In this document: positions 16,510 through 25,167 of the stretch, one piece after another
Layout of the letters: each line of letters begins with the position of its first letter
How positions within the stretch are numbered: position 1 is the stretch's first letter
From: Bradyrhizobium retamae
GTDB lineage: Bacteria; Pseudomonadota; Alphaproteobacteria; Rhizobiales; Xanthobacteraceae
Direction of reading: 5' to 3'
NCBI RefSeq assembly: GCF_001440415.1
Contig: NZ_LLYA01000002.1
Span: forward strand, 1-64,000
DNA length: 64,000 nt
The notes under the pieces: model-generated
Seen by the model: only the letters and a program-made list of their open reading frames with translations
Told to the model about the DNA's origin: nothing
Database searches by the model: none
Program-made: the position numbers and the translations under genes

Positions 16510-17559
16510 TCATGAGACGATCTTCGACGCCTTGTAGGGCTGCGGCTCGAGGCGGAACGCGGCCAGCACGCTGCCGATCGCCACCGTGACGGGATGCATG
16601 GCAATGGTCCACTCACGCTCGGTGAAGACTGCGTGCACGGCATAGCCAAGCGAAAGCGGCAAGGCTGCCAGCAGTTTGGCCGTCAGCTTCGCCCGCAACC
16701 AGAACGTCGGCGTCGCCTTTCGCTGGACGTGATAATTGATGGCCCCGATCTGCAGGCCCCGCATCGCCAGCCATTTCAGGCTGGTCCAGCTTTGCGGCAC
16801 GGTCTCGCTGATCGCGGCTTCGGCCACCCAATGAAACCGCAAGCCGAGCCTTTCACAGCGATAGAAGAAATCGGTGTCTCCGCCGCCGAGAAAATTGAAA
16901 CGGAGGTCGAATGCCGGCATGCCCAACCGATCAAACACCGCGCGCCGGATCAGGCAATTGCCGCAGCCATAGATCACCGGCACTGGACCTGAGGCGTCGT
17001 AGGCCGGTGCAAAAGCGGGATGGCGCCGCAGCCCACGCTTCCGTTCGTCGTCGAATTCAGGGAATACCGGCCCGCCGACGATGTCGGCGCCGGTCGCCTC
17101 TGCGGTCCCGACCATCTGCTCCAGCCAATCCGGCGAAGCGATTTCATCATCATCGATCATCAGGAAGCTGGTTGCCAGCGGGAACATCTGCAGCGCCGTC
17201 TCGAAGGCGGCATTGATCGCATAGCAATTTCCCTGCCGCGGCTCGATCACGCAGAGACCCGAGAATCTCCCCGACGCGAGGTATTCGGCGGCAACCGGCA
17301 CGCTCTCGCTCCTCGATGCATCGTTCTCCACCATCACGACGGCGAAGCGGCGGCTGGTGCGCTGGACGGCAAGCGACTGCAGCGTCCGGCGCAGGGATTT
17401 GGGACGGCGAAAACAGTGGACACAAACCACCGTTTCGATTCCTGGATCGAGCGCCGGTGAAGCCGCCACCAACGCACGCAGAGCCCTGACCGCCGGATCA
17501 GGCCGGCCCATCCTGATCTCGCCGATCGAGCTCTCTGCCGTGAAAGTCTGGTCGTTCAC
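16510..17559 (-). CDS. Family 2 glycosyltransferase
   Basis: GT-A-fold glycosyltransferase of 349 residues (GTG start; ATG at 17511 is an alternative). Seen: TVVCVHCFRRPKSLRRTLQS opening strand and helix, the metal-binding MIDDDEIASPDWLE (DxD-like), and FNFLGGGDTDFFYRCERLG, the acceptor-side motif. Two hydrophobic stretches near the C-terminus suggest membrane association. It is divergent from galE, whose product supplies UDP-galactose, so a surface polysaccharide role is likely. Donor and acceptor unknown. Confidence 0.87.
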   Translation of the reverse strand: MNDQTFTAESSIGEIRMGRPDPAVRALRALVAASPALDPGIETVVCVHCFRRPKSLRRTLQSLAVQRTSRRFAVVMVENDASRSESVPVAAEYLASGRFSGLCVIEPRQGNCYAINAAFETALQMFPLATSFLMIDDDEIASPDWLEQMVGTAEATGADIVGGPVFPEFDDERKRGLRRHPAFAPAYDASGPVPVIYGCGNCLIRRAVFDRLGMPAFDLRFNFLGGGDTDFFYRCERLGLRFHWVAEAAISETVPQSWTSLKWLAMRGLQIGAINYHVQRKATPTFWLRAKLTAKLLAALPLSLGYAVHAVFTEREWTIAMHPVTVAIGSVLAAFRLEPQPYKASKIVS

Positions 17560-17863
17560 GAATATGTCTCATCGTCCCGAAACGGGATTGCCGGATCAAT
17601 TCCGGGACACTTCCGTCTCGATAAAGCCGCTTGTTCGGGGATTATCCCGTCCTTGCGGACATAACGCGCACGGTGGTGCAAAAACCGATCCGGCAGCGAA
17701 ACGTGACGCACCGAATTCCGGCGACGGTTAATGGATGGGGTTAATCCGCGCATCTGGCTGGAGCCGCGCCGCCTGTTCTGGCGCTATTGACCACCAATCC
17801 GCGAGCGCTTTATCTGTTGCTGAACAGGAGCCGATCGAGAGACATCGGCGGGACACAAAACCG
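17560..17863. other. Divergent spacer between glycosyltransferase and galE
   Basis: 304 nt without a gene. Two palindromes lie near the glycosyltransferase start: CCCGAAACGGG (17577-17587) and CCGGA-TCAAT-TCCGG (17590-17604). They may be a repeat element or an operator. Nothing else is recognised; both promoters must lie here. Confidence 0.4.
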
Positions 17864-18874
17864 ATGAGCAGCCGTCCAACCATTCTCGTCACCGGCGGTG
17901 CGGGCTATATCGGCTCGCATTGCTGCAGGGCGTTGGATAACGCGGGCTACGAGCCCGTCGTCTACGACAATCTTTCGACCGGCCATCGCAGCTTTGCGGC
18001 GGGCACGCTGGCTGTCGGCGACATCGCCGACAGGGCGACGCTGGCGCGGACCTTTGCCGAGTATGACATCGCTGCGGTCATGCACTTCGCTGCGTCGAGC
18101 CTGGTCGGCGAATCCGTTGCCGATCCGCAGAAATACTACGTCAACAATCTCGCCGGCACGCTGTCGCTGCTCGAGACCATGCGCGCGGCCGGCTGCAACC
18201 GCCTGGTGTTTTCATCGACCGGCGCAGTCTATGGCAACGCCGATAGCAAGGCGCTGCGCGAAGATTATCCCTGCGCGCCGATCAACCCCTACGGCGCCTC
18301 GAAGTGGATGATCGAGCGCGTGCTGGCGGATTATCGCATAGCCTATGGCTTCGGCTCGTTCGCACTGCGCTACTTCAACGCCGCTGGCGCCGACCCTGCC
18401 GGCGGCATCGGCGAATTGCGCGAGGTGGAAACCCACCTCATCCCCCGCGCGATGATGGCGCTGCAGGGACACGTGCCTGATTTCGCCGTGTTCGGTGACG
18501 ATTACGACACACCCGACGGGACGGCGATCCGCGACTACATCCACGTGACCGATCTGGCGGCTGCCCACGTGCTTGCGCTCGAGCTTCTGCTGCAGGGGCA
18601 TACCGGCGGCGCCTTCAATCTCGGCACCGGCAACGGCTTTTCGGTGCGCGAAATCCTAGCGGCGATCGCCGCCGAGACCGGCCGCGAAGTCCCGCATGTC
18701 GTCAAGCCCCGCCGACCAGGCGATCCAACCTATCTGGTCGCCGATCCCTCCGCCGCACGCGCGACATTGAACTTCCGCCCCGCCCATTCGGACCTGGCCA
18801 CGATCATCCGCACCGCCTGGGCTTGGCACAAGAAGGCTCATCCGCTGAAAACGGGTGCGGTCGGTCGCGATTGA
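17864..18874 (+). CDS. galE: UDP-glucose 4-epimerase
   Basis: Extended SDR enzyme interconverting UDP-glucose and UDP-galactose with bound NAD. Seen: LVTGGAGYIGSH at residues 8-19, catalytic YGASK (Tyr-x3-Lys), RYFNAAGAD, DGTAIRDYIHV and GTGNGFSVREI, the GalE set. Length 336 residues, family norm about 338. The start at MSSRPTILV follows the cofactor motif spacing. It supplies galactose donor for exopolysaccharide or lipopolysaccharide, consistent with the neighbouring glycosyltransferase. Confidence 0.95.
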   Translation: MSSRPTILVTGGAGYIGSHCCRALDNAGYEPVVYDNLSTGHRSFAAGTLAVGDIADRATLARTFAEYDIAAVMHFAASSLVGESVADPQKYYVNNLAGTLSLLETMRAAGCNRLVFSSTGAVYGNADSKALREDYPCAPINPYGASKWMIERVLADYRIAYGFGSFALRYFNAAGADPAGGIGELREVETHLIPRAMMALQGHVPDFAVFGDDYDTPDGTAIRDYIHVTDLAAAHVLALELLLQGHTGGAFNLGTGNGFSVREILAAIAAETGREVPHVVKPRRPGDPTYLVADPSAARATLNFRPAHSDLATIIRTAWAWHKKAHPLKTGAVGRD

Positions 18875-18948
18875 TCATGGGCGAAGGTCCGGCGACCTCA
18901 ATGGCGGCAGAAGAGAAGTAACCCCGACCTCGCCGGTCCATTCCCGCA

Positions 18949-18976
18949 GGCAACTATTTTGGGTGCGGCGCGTTTT
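18949..18976 (+). promoter_or_regulatory. EcfG-type (general stress) promoter candidate
   Basis: GGCAAC-N16-CGTTTT lies about 30 nt upstream of the DUF2171 gene. The alphaproteobacterial general stress sigma factor EcfG recognises GGAAC-N16/17-CGTT; this site differs by one base in the -35. The downstream gene is of a type often under stress control. Confidence 0.4.
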
Positions 18977-19007
18977 TATGTTCTCAACCAGCTTAGGGAT
19001 GTAAAAC

Positions 19008-19247
19008 ATGGCTGTTACCGCGCAGATCAAGGAACACATGGACGTCATCTCGTCGGACAGGAAGACGGTCGGAAAAGTCGATCATCTGGAAGGACCCGAC
19101 AAGATCAAGCTGACCAAGCAGAGCTCGCCTGATGGTGAACATCACCACTTCATTCCGGTGTCATGGGTTGATCACGTCGATCAGCACGTGCATCTCAATA
19201 AATCGGGCGCGGATGTGACCGCGCACTGGCAGCACGGCCGGCAGTGA
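19008..19247 (+). CDS. DUF2171 family protein
   Basis: A 79-residue PRC-barrel-like protein. Seen: QIKEHMDVISSDRKTVGKVD, then DKIKLTK and HHFIPVSWVDHVDQHVHLNK, matching DUF2171. Members are small soluble proteins induced by stress in Rhizobiales; molecular role unknown. A possible EcfG promoter precedes it. It appears monocistronic. Confidence 0.85.
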   Translation: MAVTAQIKEHMDVISSDRKTVGKVDHLEGPDKIKLTKQSSPDGEHHHFIPVSWVDHVDQHVHLNKSGADVTAHWQHGRQ

Positions 19248-19292
19248 CCGGCTGACACGCATTGCAACGCGTGCGGATGTGGATATCATCTA

Positions 19293-19646
19293 ATGACGGG
19301 AGATGGGATGCATCCGGCGGCGCGATTGCAGTTCGAACGCTTGATCGGCGAGTATGCACGCTGGCGGGCTGTTCCCGAAACCGAACGATCGCCCGCCCCG
19401 GCATGGTGGTGGGGACCGGCGATGGAGTTGCGCAGCGCGCCGCAATCCTTGCCGGCGGAATGGTGTGCCGAGCTTGGCCTGCCCAACCAGACCACATATG
19501 CCGCCGCGGCAGGACTCCTCCTCAAAGCCATCGCGGGACAGACGACCCTGCCCTGGCCCGACGACTTTCCTCGCAAGGCTTCGGACACCAAGCTCGCGCG
19601 TGAACTGCACCCGCAGCCGTCAGACGACGGTGCGTTCCAACCCTGA
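19293..19646 (+). CDS. Hypothetical protein
   Basis: A 117-residue protein not recognised. Seen: HPAARLQFERLIGEYARWRAV suggests an N-terminal helix, and PAPAWWWGPAME is a tryptophan-rich turn. There is no signal peptide, membrane segment or metal motif. GC-rich third positions support coding. Its last 27 nt overlap the end of the convergent GAF-GGDEF-EAL gene. ATG at 19308 is an alternative start. Confidence 0.6.
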   Translation: MTGDGMHPAARLQFERLIGEYARWRAVPETERSPAPAWWWGPAMELRSAPQSLPAEWCAELGLPNQTTYAAAAGLLLKAIAGQTTLPWPDDFPRKASDTKLARELHPQPSDDGAFQP

Positions 19647-22600
19647 CCCGGCTTCCGGCTGCAGCGGCGGCGAGGCTAGCCGCGGTTCGGCCCGAAGCAA
19701 ATCAGCCATCTGCTTTGCCGGCAGCGGCTTCGAGAACAGAAATCCCTGCATCTCGTCGCAGGCGTGATTGCGCAGAAACACCTCCTGCTCGACGGTCTCG
19801 ACGCCCTCCGCAATGACGGTCATGCCAAGCGCCTTGCCCATGCTGATGATCGCCTGCGCAATGGCCTGGTCTTCGGAATCGACAGGCAGGTCGCGAATGA
19901 AAGAGCGATCGATCTTGATAGTATCGATCGGGAACTGCTTCATCAGCGACATCGACGAATAGCCGGTCCCGAAATCGTCGATCGCAAGGCGAATGCCGCG
20001 GCTCTGGATCGCATCGAGCACCTTGATCGCGCGCGAGACATTCCGCATCACCATGCTTTCGGTGACTTCAAGCTGCAGCAGCACCGGCGACATGCCGCTT
20101 GCCAAAAGCGCCTCGTCGACATCGTGCAACAGATGCGGATCGGCGAATTGCCGCGGCGACAGGTTGACCGCCATCGTCACCGGCCGCAGGCCACGGCGCT
20201 GCCAGGCCATGTTCTGCGCGCAGGCTTCCTTGAGCACCCAGCAGCCGATCGGAACGATCAGGCCGGTTTCCTCGGCTAGAGGGATGAATTGTCCCGGGGA
20301 GACGGTGCCGAGTTCGGGGTGTACCCAGCGCAGTAGCGCCTCGACGCCGGTGATCTGGCCGCTCGCCATGTCGATCTTCGGCTGATAATGCAGCGAGAAC
20401 TGGTCGCGTTCCAGCGCGCGGCGAAGCGCGCTCTCCAGCGTCAGCCGCTCGATCGACTGTGTCTTGATCTCTTTGGTAAAGAAGCGAAAGCCGTTCTTGC
20501 CGTCCTCCTTGGCGAGATACATCGCCATGTCGGCGTTCTTGGTCAGCGTTTGCACGTCGGTGCCGTCGGACGGGTACATCGCGATCCCGATCGAAGCGGT
20601 GGTGTGGCATTCGTGACCGCTGAGCTGCAGCGGCTGGCCCAGTACGGAGAGAAGCTCGCCGGCTATGCGCTCCACCTCGTGACGCTCGGCCGCCTCCTCC
20701 AGAATGACCACGAACTCGTCGCCGCCGAGCCGCGCCACGACATCGCTCGAGCGCAGCGCGCGGCGTACCCTGTCGCCGATCTCCACCAGCAGCACGTCGC
20801 CAGCGTCATGCCCAAGCGAATCGTTGATGACCTTGAACCTGTCGAGGTCGATGAACAGCAGCGCAAACTGCCGCTGGTGGCGCGCGGCGGCGTCGATCGC
20901 GCGGCGAAGCATGCCGTTGAACATTTCCCGGTTCGGCAGGTTGGTCAGGCTGTCGTGCGACGCCAGGTACTCGATCCGCTCGTCCGCGCGGGTCTTTTCA
21001 TCCGCGCGGTCGAAATTCTCCAGCGCAAAGGACACGTTGTCGACGAGCCGCTGCAACAACTCGGCAAATTCGGCCGTGAACGTATCCTTCTCGAGCGACA
21101 TGAACGACATCACGCCGACGGCTTTCCCATGCACCAGCAGGGGGAATGAAGCGCCGGAATTCGTACCATCAAGACGCGCGCTGTGATGAAACGCCTCGGT
21201 ATTGGGATCCGCGAGGTAATCGTTGATGATGCAGGCCCGCTGCGAACGGATCGCCTGACCGCACAGCCCACGTCCCTCCGGGTGTGCCTCACTGGCCGAT
21301 ATCTTTGCCAGACGTGCGCTGAGGGCAGTCGGACCGGCGGCAGCGACAACGTCGAGATAGTCGCTGTCGGGCTTCGTCAATACGATGGAAGTCAGGGTAA
21401 ACTTGCCGCCGTCGGCCGCGGCCTCGCACACCAGATCGAACAGTTCCGCCCGCGACGTCGCGCGGATGATCGCCTCATTGGTCGCGCTCAGCGCCGCCAG
21501 CATGCGCGTCAGGCGCTCCTTCTGGATTTCGGTCCTCGCCTTGTCGTCCGCACGGTCGAAATTCTCCAGCGCGAAAGATACGTTGTCGGCCAATCGCTGC
21601 AGCAGTTCCGAGAATTCGGGAGTGAAAGTGTCCTTATCGAGGGACATGTAAATCATGACGCCAACTGGCTCGTCATGCGCCAAGAGGGGAAAGGCGGCGC
21701 CCGACTGAGCGCCATAGCTACCTACGACGGCTTGGAAGGCGGCAACGCGCTGGTCGCCAACATAATCATTGGTGATGCATGGACGCCCGGTTCGGAACGC
21801 CGTTCCGCTGAGCCCACGTCCCTCGGGACGACTTTCATCGGTCGACAGCCTGACATGCCGCGTCGTCTCGGCTGCCGGGCCGGAGGCCGCCACGATCCTG
21901 AGAAGGTCGCTGCCCGGAGTTGCCAGCGCAATGGTGGCCGACGTGAACCTGCCGCCATTTGCTGCAGCTTCGCACACGAGATCAAAGAGCTCCGTGCGGG
22001 ACTTGGCCCGCATGATGGCTTCATTGGTCCTGCTCAAAGCAGCGAACATCCGCGTCAGGCGCTCTTTCTGACTTTCGGTTCTCGCCTTCTCGTCCGCACG
22101 GTCGAAATTTTCCAGCGCGAACGACACATTCTCCGTGAGCCGCTGCAACAACTCGGCAAATTCGGGCGTGAACGTGTCTTTCTCGGACGAGATGAAGAAC
22201 ATCACACCGACGGGCTGACCGGAAACGAGCAGCGGAAACGCAGCGCCCGACATAGCACCGTCGCTGTGAATGAACTGACGAAATGCCGATCCTCGCGGAT
22301 CGGACCGAAAGTCGTTTGCGATGCAAGTTCGCCTGGAGCGGAACGCATTGCCGCAGAGACCGCGCCCTTCAGGCAGATCCGCGTTGGTCGAGACCTTGAC
22401 CCGCCGCATGTTGTTTGCCGTCGGTCCTGCAGCGGCCACCAGATCGATATCGTAGCTGTCGGGGCGAGCCAACAGGATACTGGTCGAGTTGAACCGTCCG
22501 CCGTTTGCGGCAGCTTCGCACACCAGCTCGAACAGCTCTGCCCGCGACGTCGCGCGGACGATCGCTTCGTTGGTGGCGCTGAGCGCCGCCAGCATGCGCC

Positions 22601-23717
22601 CCAGACGTTGCTTTTGGGCGTCGGCCCGCGCCTTCTCGCTGGCGCGCTCGAAATTTTCCAGTGCGAAGGAGACGTTTTCGGCAATCCGCGCCATCAGCGC
22701 GACGATCTCTTCGTCCTCCGCCCACAGCTTTCCGACGAAGAACAGCAGCACGCCGATACTCTCATCCGCCTTGATCAGGGGAGCGGCGACGCAGGCGGTA
22801 ACGCCCGTCTCGCGGGCGGCCTGATGCCAGGGCTGCCCCTGTGTCGAACTGAGGATGTCGTTGTTGACGGCCGGCTGCTGTGTCCGGAATGCCTTGCCGC
22901 AGACGCCCGTTCCGTACGGGTTGCCCGCGTCGATCGAGAATGGCGCCCGCATGATCTGTTCGACGATTGCGCCTGTCCCGGCGGCCGGTTTCAGCCAGAT
23001 CGAGTCCGGCTCCGCGAGCAGGACCACTGTGGCCGCGGATTTGCCGCTGTACACCGCGGCGTCGCAAACGCGCTGATAGAGATCCTGTTCGGTCTTGGCG
23101 CGAAGAATGGCTTCGTTGGTCGCGCTGATGGCGCCGAACATCCGGTTCAACCGCCGCATCGCACGCTCGCCGTTCTTTCGTGCGGCCTCGTGGTCGAAAT
23201 TATCGAGCGCAAACGAAATGTTTGCCGAGACGCGCTCCAGCATCGATACGAGCTGCGCGTCGATCGAGTGCGCCTCGCGCCGCGAGACCAGCAACACGCC
23301 GACGCTCTGGCCGTTGCAGATCAGCGGCAGCGCTGCCGCCGCGCCCACCTGGTTGGCCTTGGCGCCCTCGCGCCAAACCAGCGAGCGCGGATCGTTCAGG
23401 AAATCATTGCTGACGCTCACCCGCCGGTCGCGAAACGCTTGTCCGGCAACCCCGGAACCCTCTGGCGTACCGGCCACGATCGAAATGTCGATGCTGCGAA
23501 GGCGGGGCACGTCATCGCCGCAGCCGGCGGCGAAGCGCAGGAGATTGGTTTCTCTCTCCAGCAGGAAGACCGAGATAGCCAGGAAGTCGCCAACCGAGAA
23601 CGCGGCTTCGCAGACCTTCGCATACAATTCTTCGGGCGATTTGGCGTACAGAATCGCTTCGTTGGTCGCATTCAACGCCGCGAGTGTTCGCGCGATGTCG
23701 GTCGTCACCGTCCCCAA
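19620..23717 (-). CDS. Five-GAF GGDEF-EAL cyclic-di-GMP enzyme
   Basis: A 1365-residue soluble sensor. Five tandem GAF units of about 185 residues each occupy roughly 1-930, every one opening with a TNEAI helix (ATNEAILYAK, ATNEAILRAK, ATNEAIVRAT, RTNEAIMRAK, ATNEAIIRAT). Units 3-5 are much closer to each other than to 1-2. Then a GGDEF domain (about 935-1100) with intact LGGDEF and an RSSD inhibitory I-site five residues before it. Then an EAL domain (about 1110-1345) with EALLRW, NLSPRQF, EVTES, DDFGTGYSS, KIDRSF and AEGVET. Both catalytic domains look active. No membrane segment. The start is TTG, or GTG at 23708, which is better spaced from AGGGAG. Confidence 0.93.
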   Translation of the reverse strand: MGTVTTDIARTLAALNATNEAILYAKSPEELYAKVCEAAFSVGDFLAISVFLLERETNLLRFAAGCGDDVPRLRSIDISIVAGTPEGSGVAGQAFRDRRVSVSNDFLNDPRSLVWREGAKANQVGAAAALPLICNGQSVGVLLVSRREAHSIDAQLVSMLERVSANISFALDNFDHEAARKNGERAMRRLNRMFGAISATNEAILRAKTEQDLYQRVCDAAVYSGKSAATVVLLAEPDSIWLKPAAGTGAIVEQIMRAPFSIDAGNPYGTGVCGKAFRTQQPAVNNDILSSTQGQPWHQAARETGVTACVAAPLIKADESIGVLLFFVGKLWAEDEEIVALMARIAENVSFALENFERASEKARADAQKQRLGRMLAALSATNEAIVRATSRAELFELVCEAAANGGRFNSTSILLARPDSYDIDLVAAAGPTANNMRRVKVSTNADLPEGRGLCGNAFRSRRTCIANDFRSDPRGSAFRQFIHSDGAMSGAAFPLLVSGQPVGVMFFISSEKDTFTPEFAELLQRLTENVSFALENFDRADEKARTESQKERLTRMFAALSRTNEAIMRAKSRTELFDLVCEAAANGGRFTSATIALATPGSDLLRIVAASGPAAETTRHVRLSTDESRPEGRGLSGTAFRTGRPCITNDYVGDQRVAAFQAVVGSYGAQSGAAFPLLAHDEPVGVMIYMSLDKDTFTPEFSELLQRLADNVSFALENFDRADDKARTEIQKERLTRMLAALSATNEAIIRATSRAELFDLVCEAAADGGKFTLTSIVLTKPDSDYLDVVAAAGPTALSARLAKISASEAHPEGRGLCGQAIRSQRACIINDYLADPNTEAFHHSARLDGTNSGASFPLLVHGKAVGVMSFMSLEKDTFTAEFAELLQRLVDNVSFALENFDRADEKTRADERIEYLASHDSLTNLPNREMFNGMLRRAIDAAARHQRQFALLFIDLDRFKVINDSLGHDAGDVLLVEIGDRVRRALRSSDVVARLGGDEFVVILEEAAERHEVERIAGELLSVLGQPLQLSGHECHTTASIGIAMYPSDGTDVQTLTKNADMAMYLAKEDGKNGFRFFTKEIKTQSIERLTLESALRRALERDQFSLHYQPKIDMASGQITGVEALLRWVHPELGTVSPGQFIPLAEETGLIVPIGCWVLKEACAQNMAWQRRGLRPVTMAVNLSPRQFADPHLLHDVDEALLASGMSPVLLQLEVTESMVMRNVSRAIKVLDAIQSRGIRLAIDDFGTGYSSMSLMKQFPIDTIKIDRSFIRDLPVDSEDQAIAQAIISMGKALGMTVIAEGVETVEQEVFLRNHACDEMQGFLFSKPLPAKQMADLLRAEPRLASPPLQPEAGSGLERTVV

Positions 23718-24083
23718 GCTCCCTGCCGGCAGCGCCGGGCTGCCCTTACGGATTTTATGCGTGCAACAGGCCTAAATGCTCGTTATTGGCGGCGGAAGTT
23801 GCGATTCAGAGTAAATGTCAGACCAACGACGAACGACGCTGCTCCGGAGAACTACGGCCCATTCACGATCTGTCAGCCATACCGCTGGCGCCGGCCGGGT
23901 TGCGGGACCTGCTGCAAGCAATTTTCGGATTTTGCAGGATGAAAATCCTGATACGTGAGGGCCCTGCTGACGGCATGGCTAACAGGATATTTCCACGCTT
24001 GCCCTGTCGCGGGCGCTTTGAGAGCATGCCGGTACCAAGCACGACCCGCGGTTCGCGCGGGCGCTCAAGGTGAGGAAACTCCC
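23718..24083. other. Intergenic, nothing recognised
   Basis: 366 nt between two divergent genes. No gene, RNA or repeat family is recognised. A GTGAGGAAACTCCC segment at the right end provides the ribosome-binding site of the dehydrogenase gene. Both promoters presumably lie here. Confidence 0.4.
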
Positions 24084-25136
24084 ATGCCGATGGTCCAGGC
24101 CGACCGTCTCACGCAAATCGGCGCGGCTCTGCTTAGGGCTGCCGGTGCAACTGAAGAGGAAGCCAGGGCGGTCGCTGTCGGCTGCGTCAACGCCAATCTC
24201 GCCGGCCACGATTCGCACGGGGTGATCGCGATCCCGACCTACATCGACCGCATCAAGGCCGGCCATATCGTGCCCGGCGCCAAATGGACGATCGTCCAGG
24301 AATCGTCGACCACGACCGTGATCGACGGCCATTGGGGGTTCGGCTTTCATGTCAACGCCAAGGCGATGGCCCTGACGATCGGGAAAGCCAAAACCGCCAA
24401 TGTCGCCGCCTGCACGGTGTTCCGGCAAAGCCATGTCGGGCGTCTCGCCACCTATCCGCTGATGGCGATGCGGGCCGGCATGATCGGGATTGCCGCCGCC
24501 GATTCCGGTCGCTCGCCGAAGCATGTCGCGCCGTTTGGCGGCCGCGAGGCAAGGCTCGGCACCAACCCGATCTCGATCGCGGTGCCGTCGGACCTTGAGG
24601 CGCCGTTCTACCTTGACATGGCGACCTCGGCGGTGGCGGCCGGCAAGATCGCACTATCGGTCGCGCGCGGCGAACGGATTCCGCAAGGCTGGATCATCGA
24701 CGCCGACGGACGGCACACCACCGACCCCAGCCAGTATCGCAAGGGCGGCGTGCTGCTGCCGCTCGGCGGCAGCGAAGGCTACAAAGGAAGCGGCCTCGCC
24801 GCGATGGTCGAAGTGCTCTGTGGCCTGCTCACCGGACTCGGTTTTGGCGTCGAGCCGACCGGCCGGCACAACGACGGATGTTTCATGGCGGTGTTCAATG
24901 TCGCGGCCTTCCGTCCCCTGAAGGATTTCGAGCGGGAGGTCGGCGAGTTCGCACGTTATCTCAAATCGACGCCGCCGTCGGAAGGCTCGCCCGGCGTGTT
25001 CTATCCCGGCGAGATCGAACATGTCCGCGAGCAGCAGCGCAGGCGCGACGGTATTGAGGTCGAGGACGCCACCTGGGAAAAATTGAAGGCACTCGCTACC
25101 GACTACAAGCTCATCGCTGAGCTCGACCTGAAATGA
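24084..25136 (+). CDS. Malate/L-lactate dehydrogenase family (Ldh2) oxidoreductase
   Basis: NAD(P)-dependent 2-hydroxy acid dehydrogenase of the Ldh_2 fold, 350 residues. Seen: the family signature LAGHDSHGV near residue 45 with the catalytic His, PIS in LGTNPISIAVPS, DMATSAVAAGKI, and GSEGYKGSGLAAMVEVLCG. The family includes ureidoglycolate, sulfolactate and malate dehydrogenases, and substrate cannot be chosen from motifs. First gene of a five-gene same-strand cluster with a flavin monooxygenase, FAH hydrolase, CMD-like and cupin proteins. Confidence 0.9.
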   Translation: MPMVQADRLTQIGAALLRAAGATEEEARAVAVGCVNANLAGHDSHGVIAIPTYIDRIKAGHIVPGAKWTIVQESSTTTVIDGHWGFGFHVNAKAMALTIGKAKTANVAACTVFRQSHVGRLATYPLMAMRAGMIGIAAADSGRSPKHVAPFGGREARLGTNPISIAVPSDLEAPFYLDMATSAVAAGKIALSVARGERIPQGWIIDADGRHTTDPSQYRKGGVLLPLGGSEGYKGSGLAAMVEVLCGLLTGLGFGVEPTGRHNDGCFMAVFNVAAFRPLKDFEREVGEFARYLKSTPPSEGSPGVFYPGEIEHVREQQRRRDGIEVEDATWEKLKALATDYKLIAELDLK

Positions 25137-25167
25137 AATCCAAACCAGTCCGCACAGGGAGAACGGC

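Noticed and set aside
21183..23942. A 919-codon open frame opposite the GAF-GGDEF-EAL gene
   Set aside because: It is antisense to a clearly conserved protein. Strong GC bias at third positions of the minus-strand gene suppresses stop codons on the opposite strand. Its composition (Arg/His/Gln-rich) and lack of domains are typical of such shadows.
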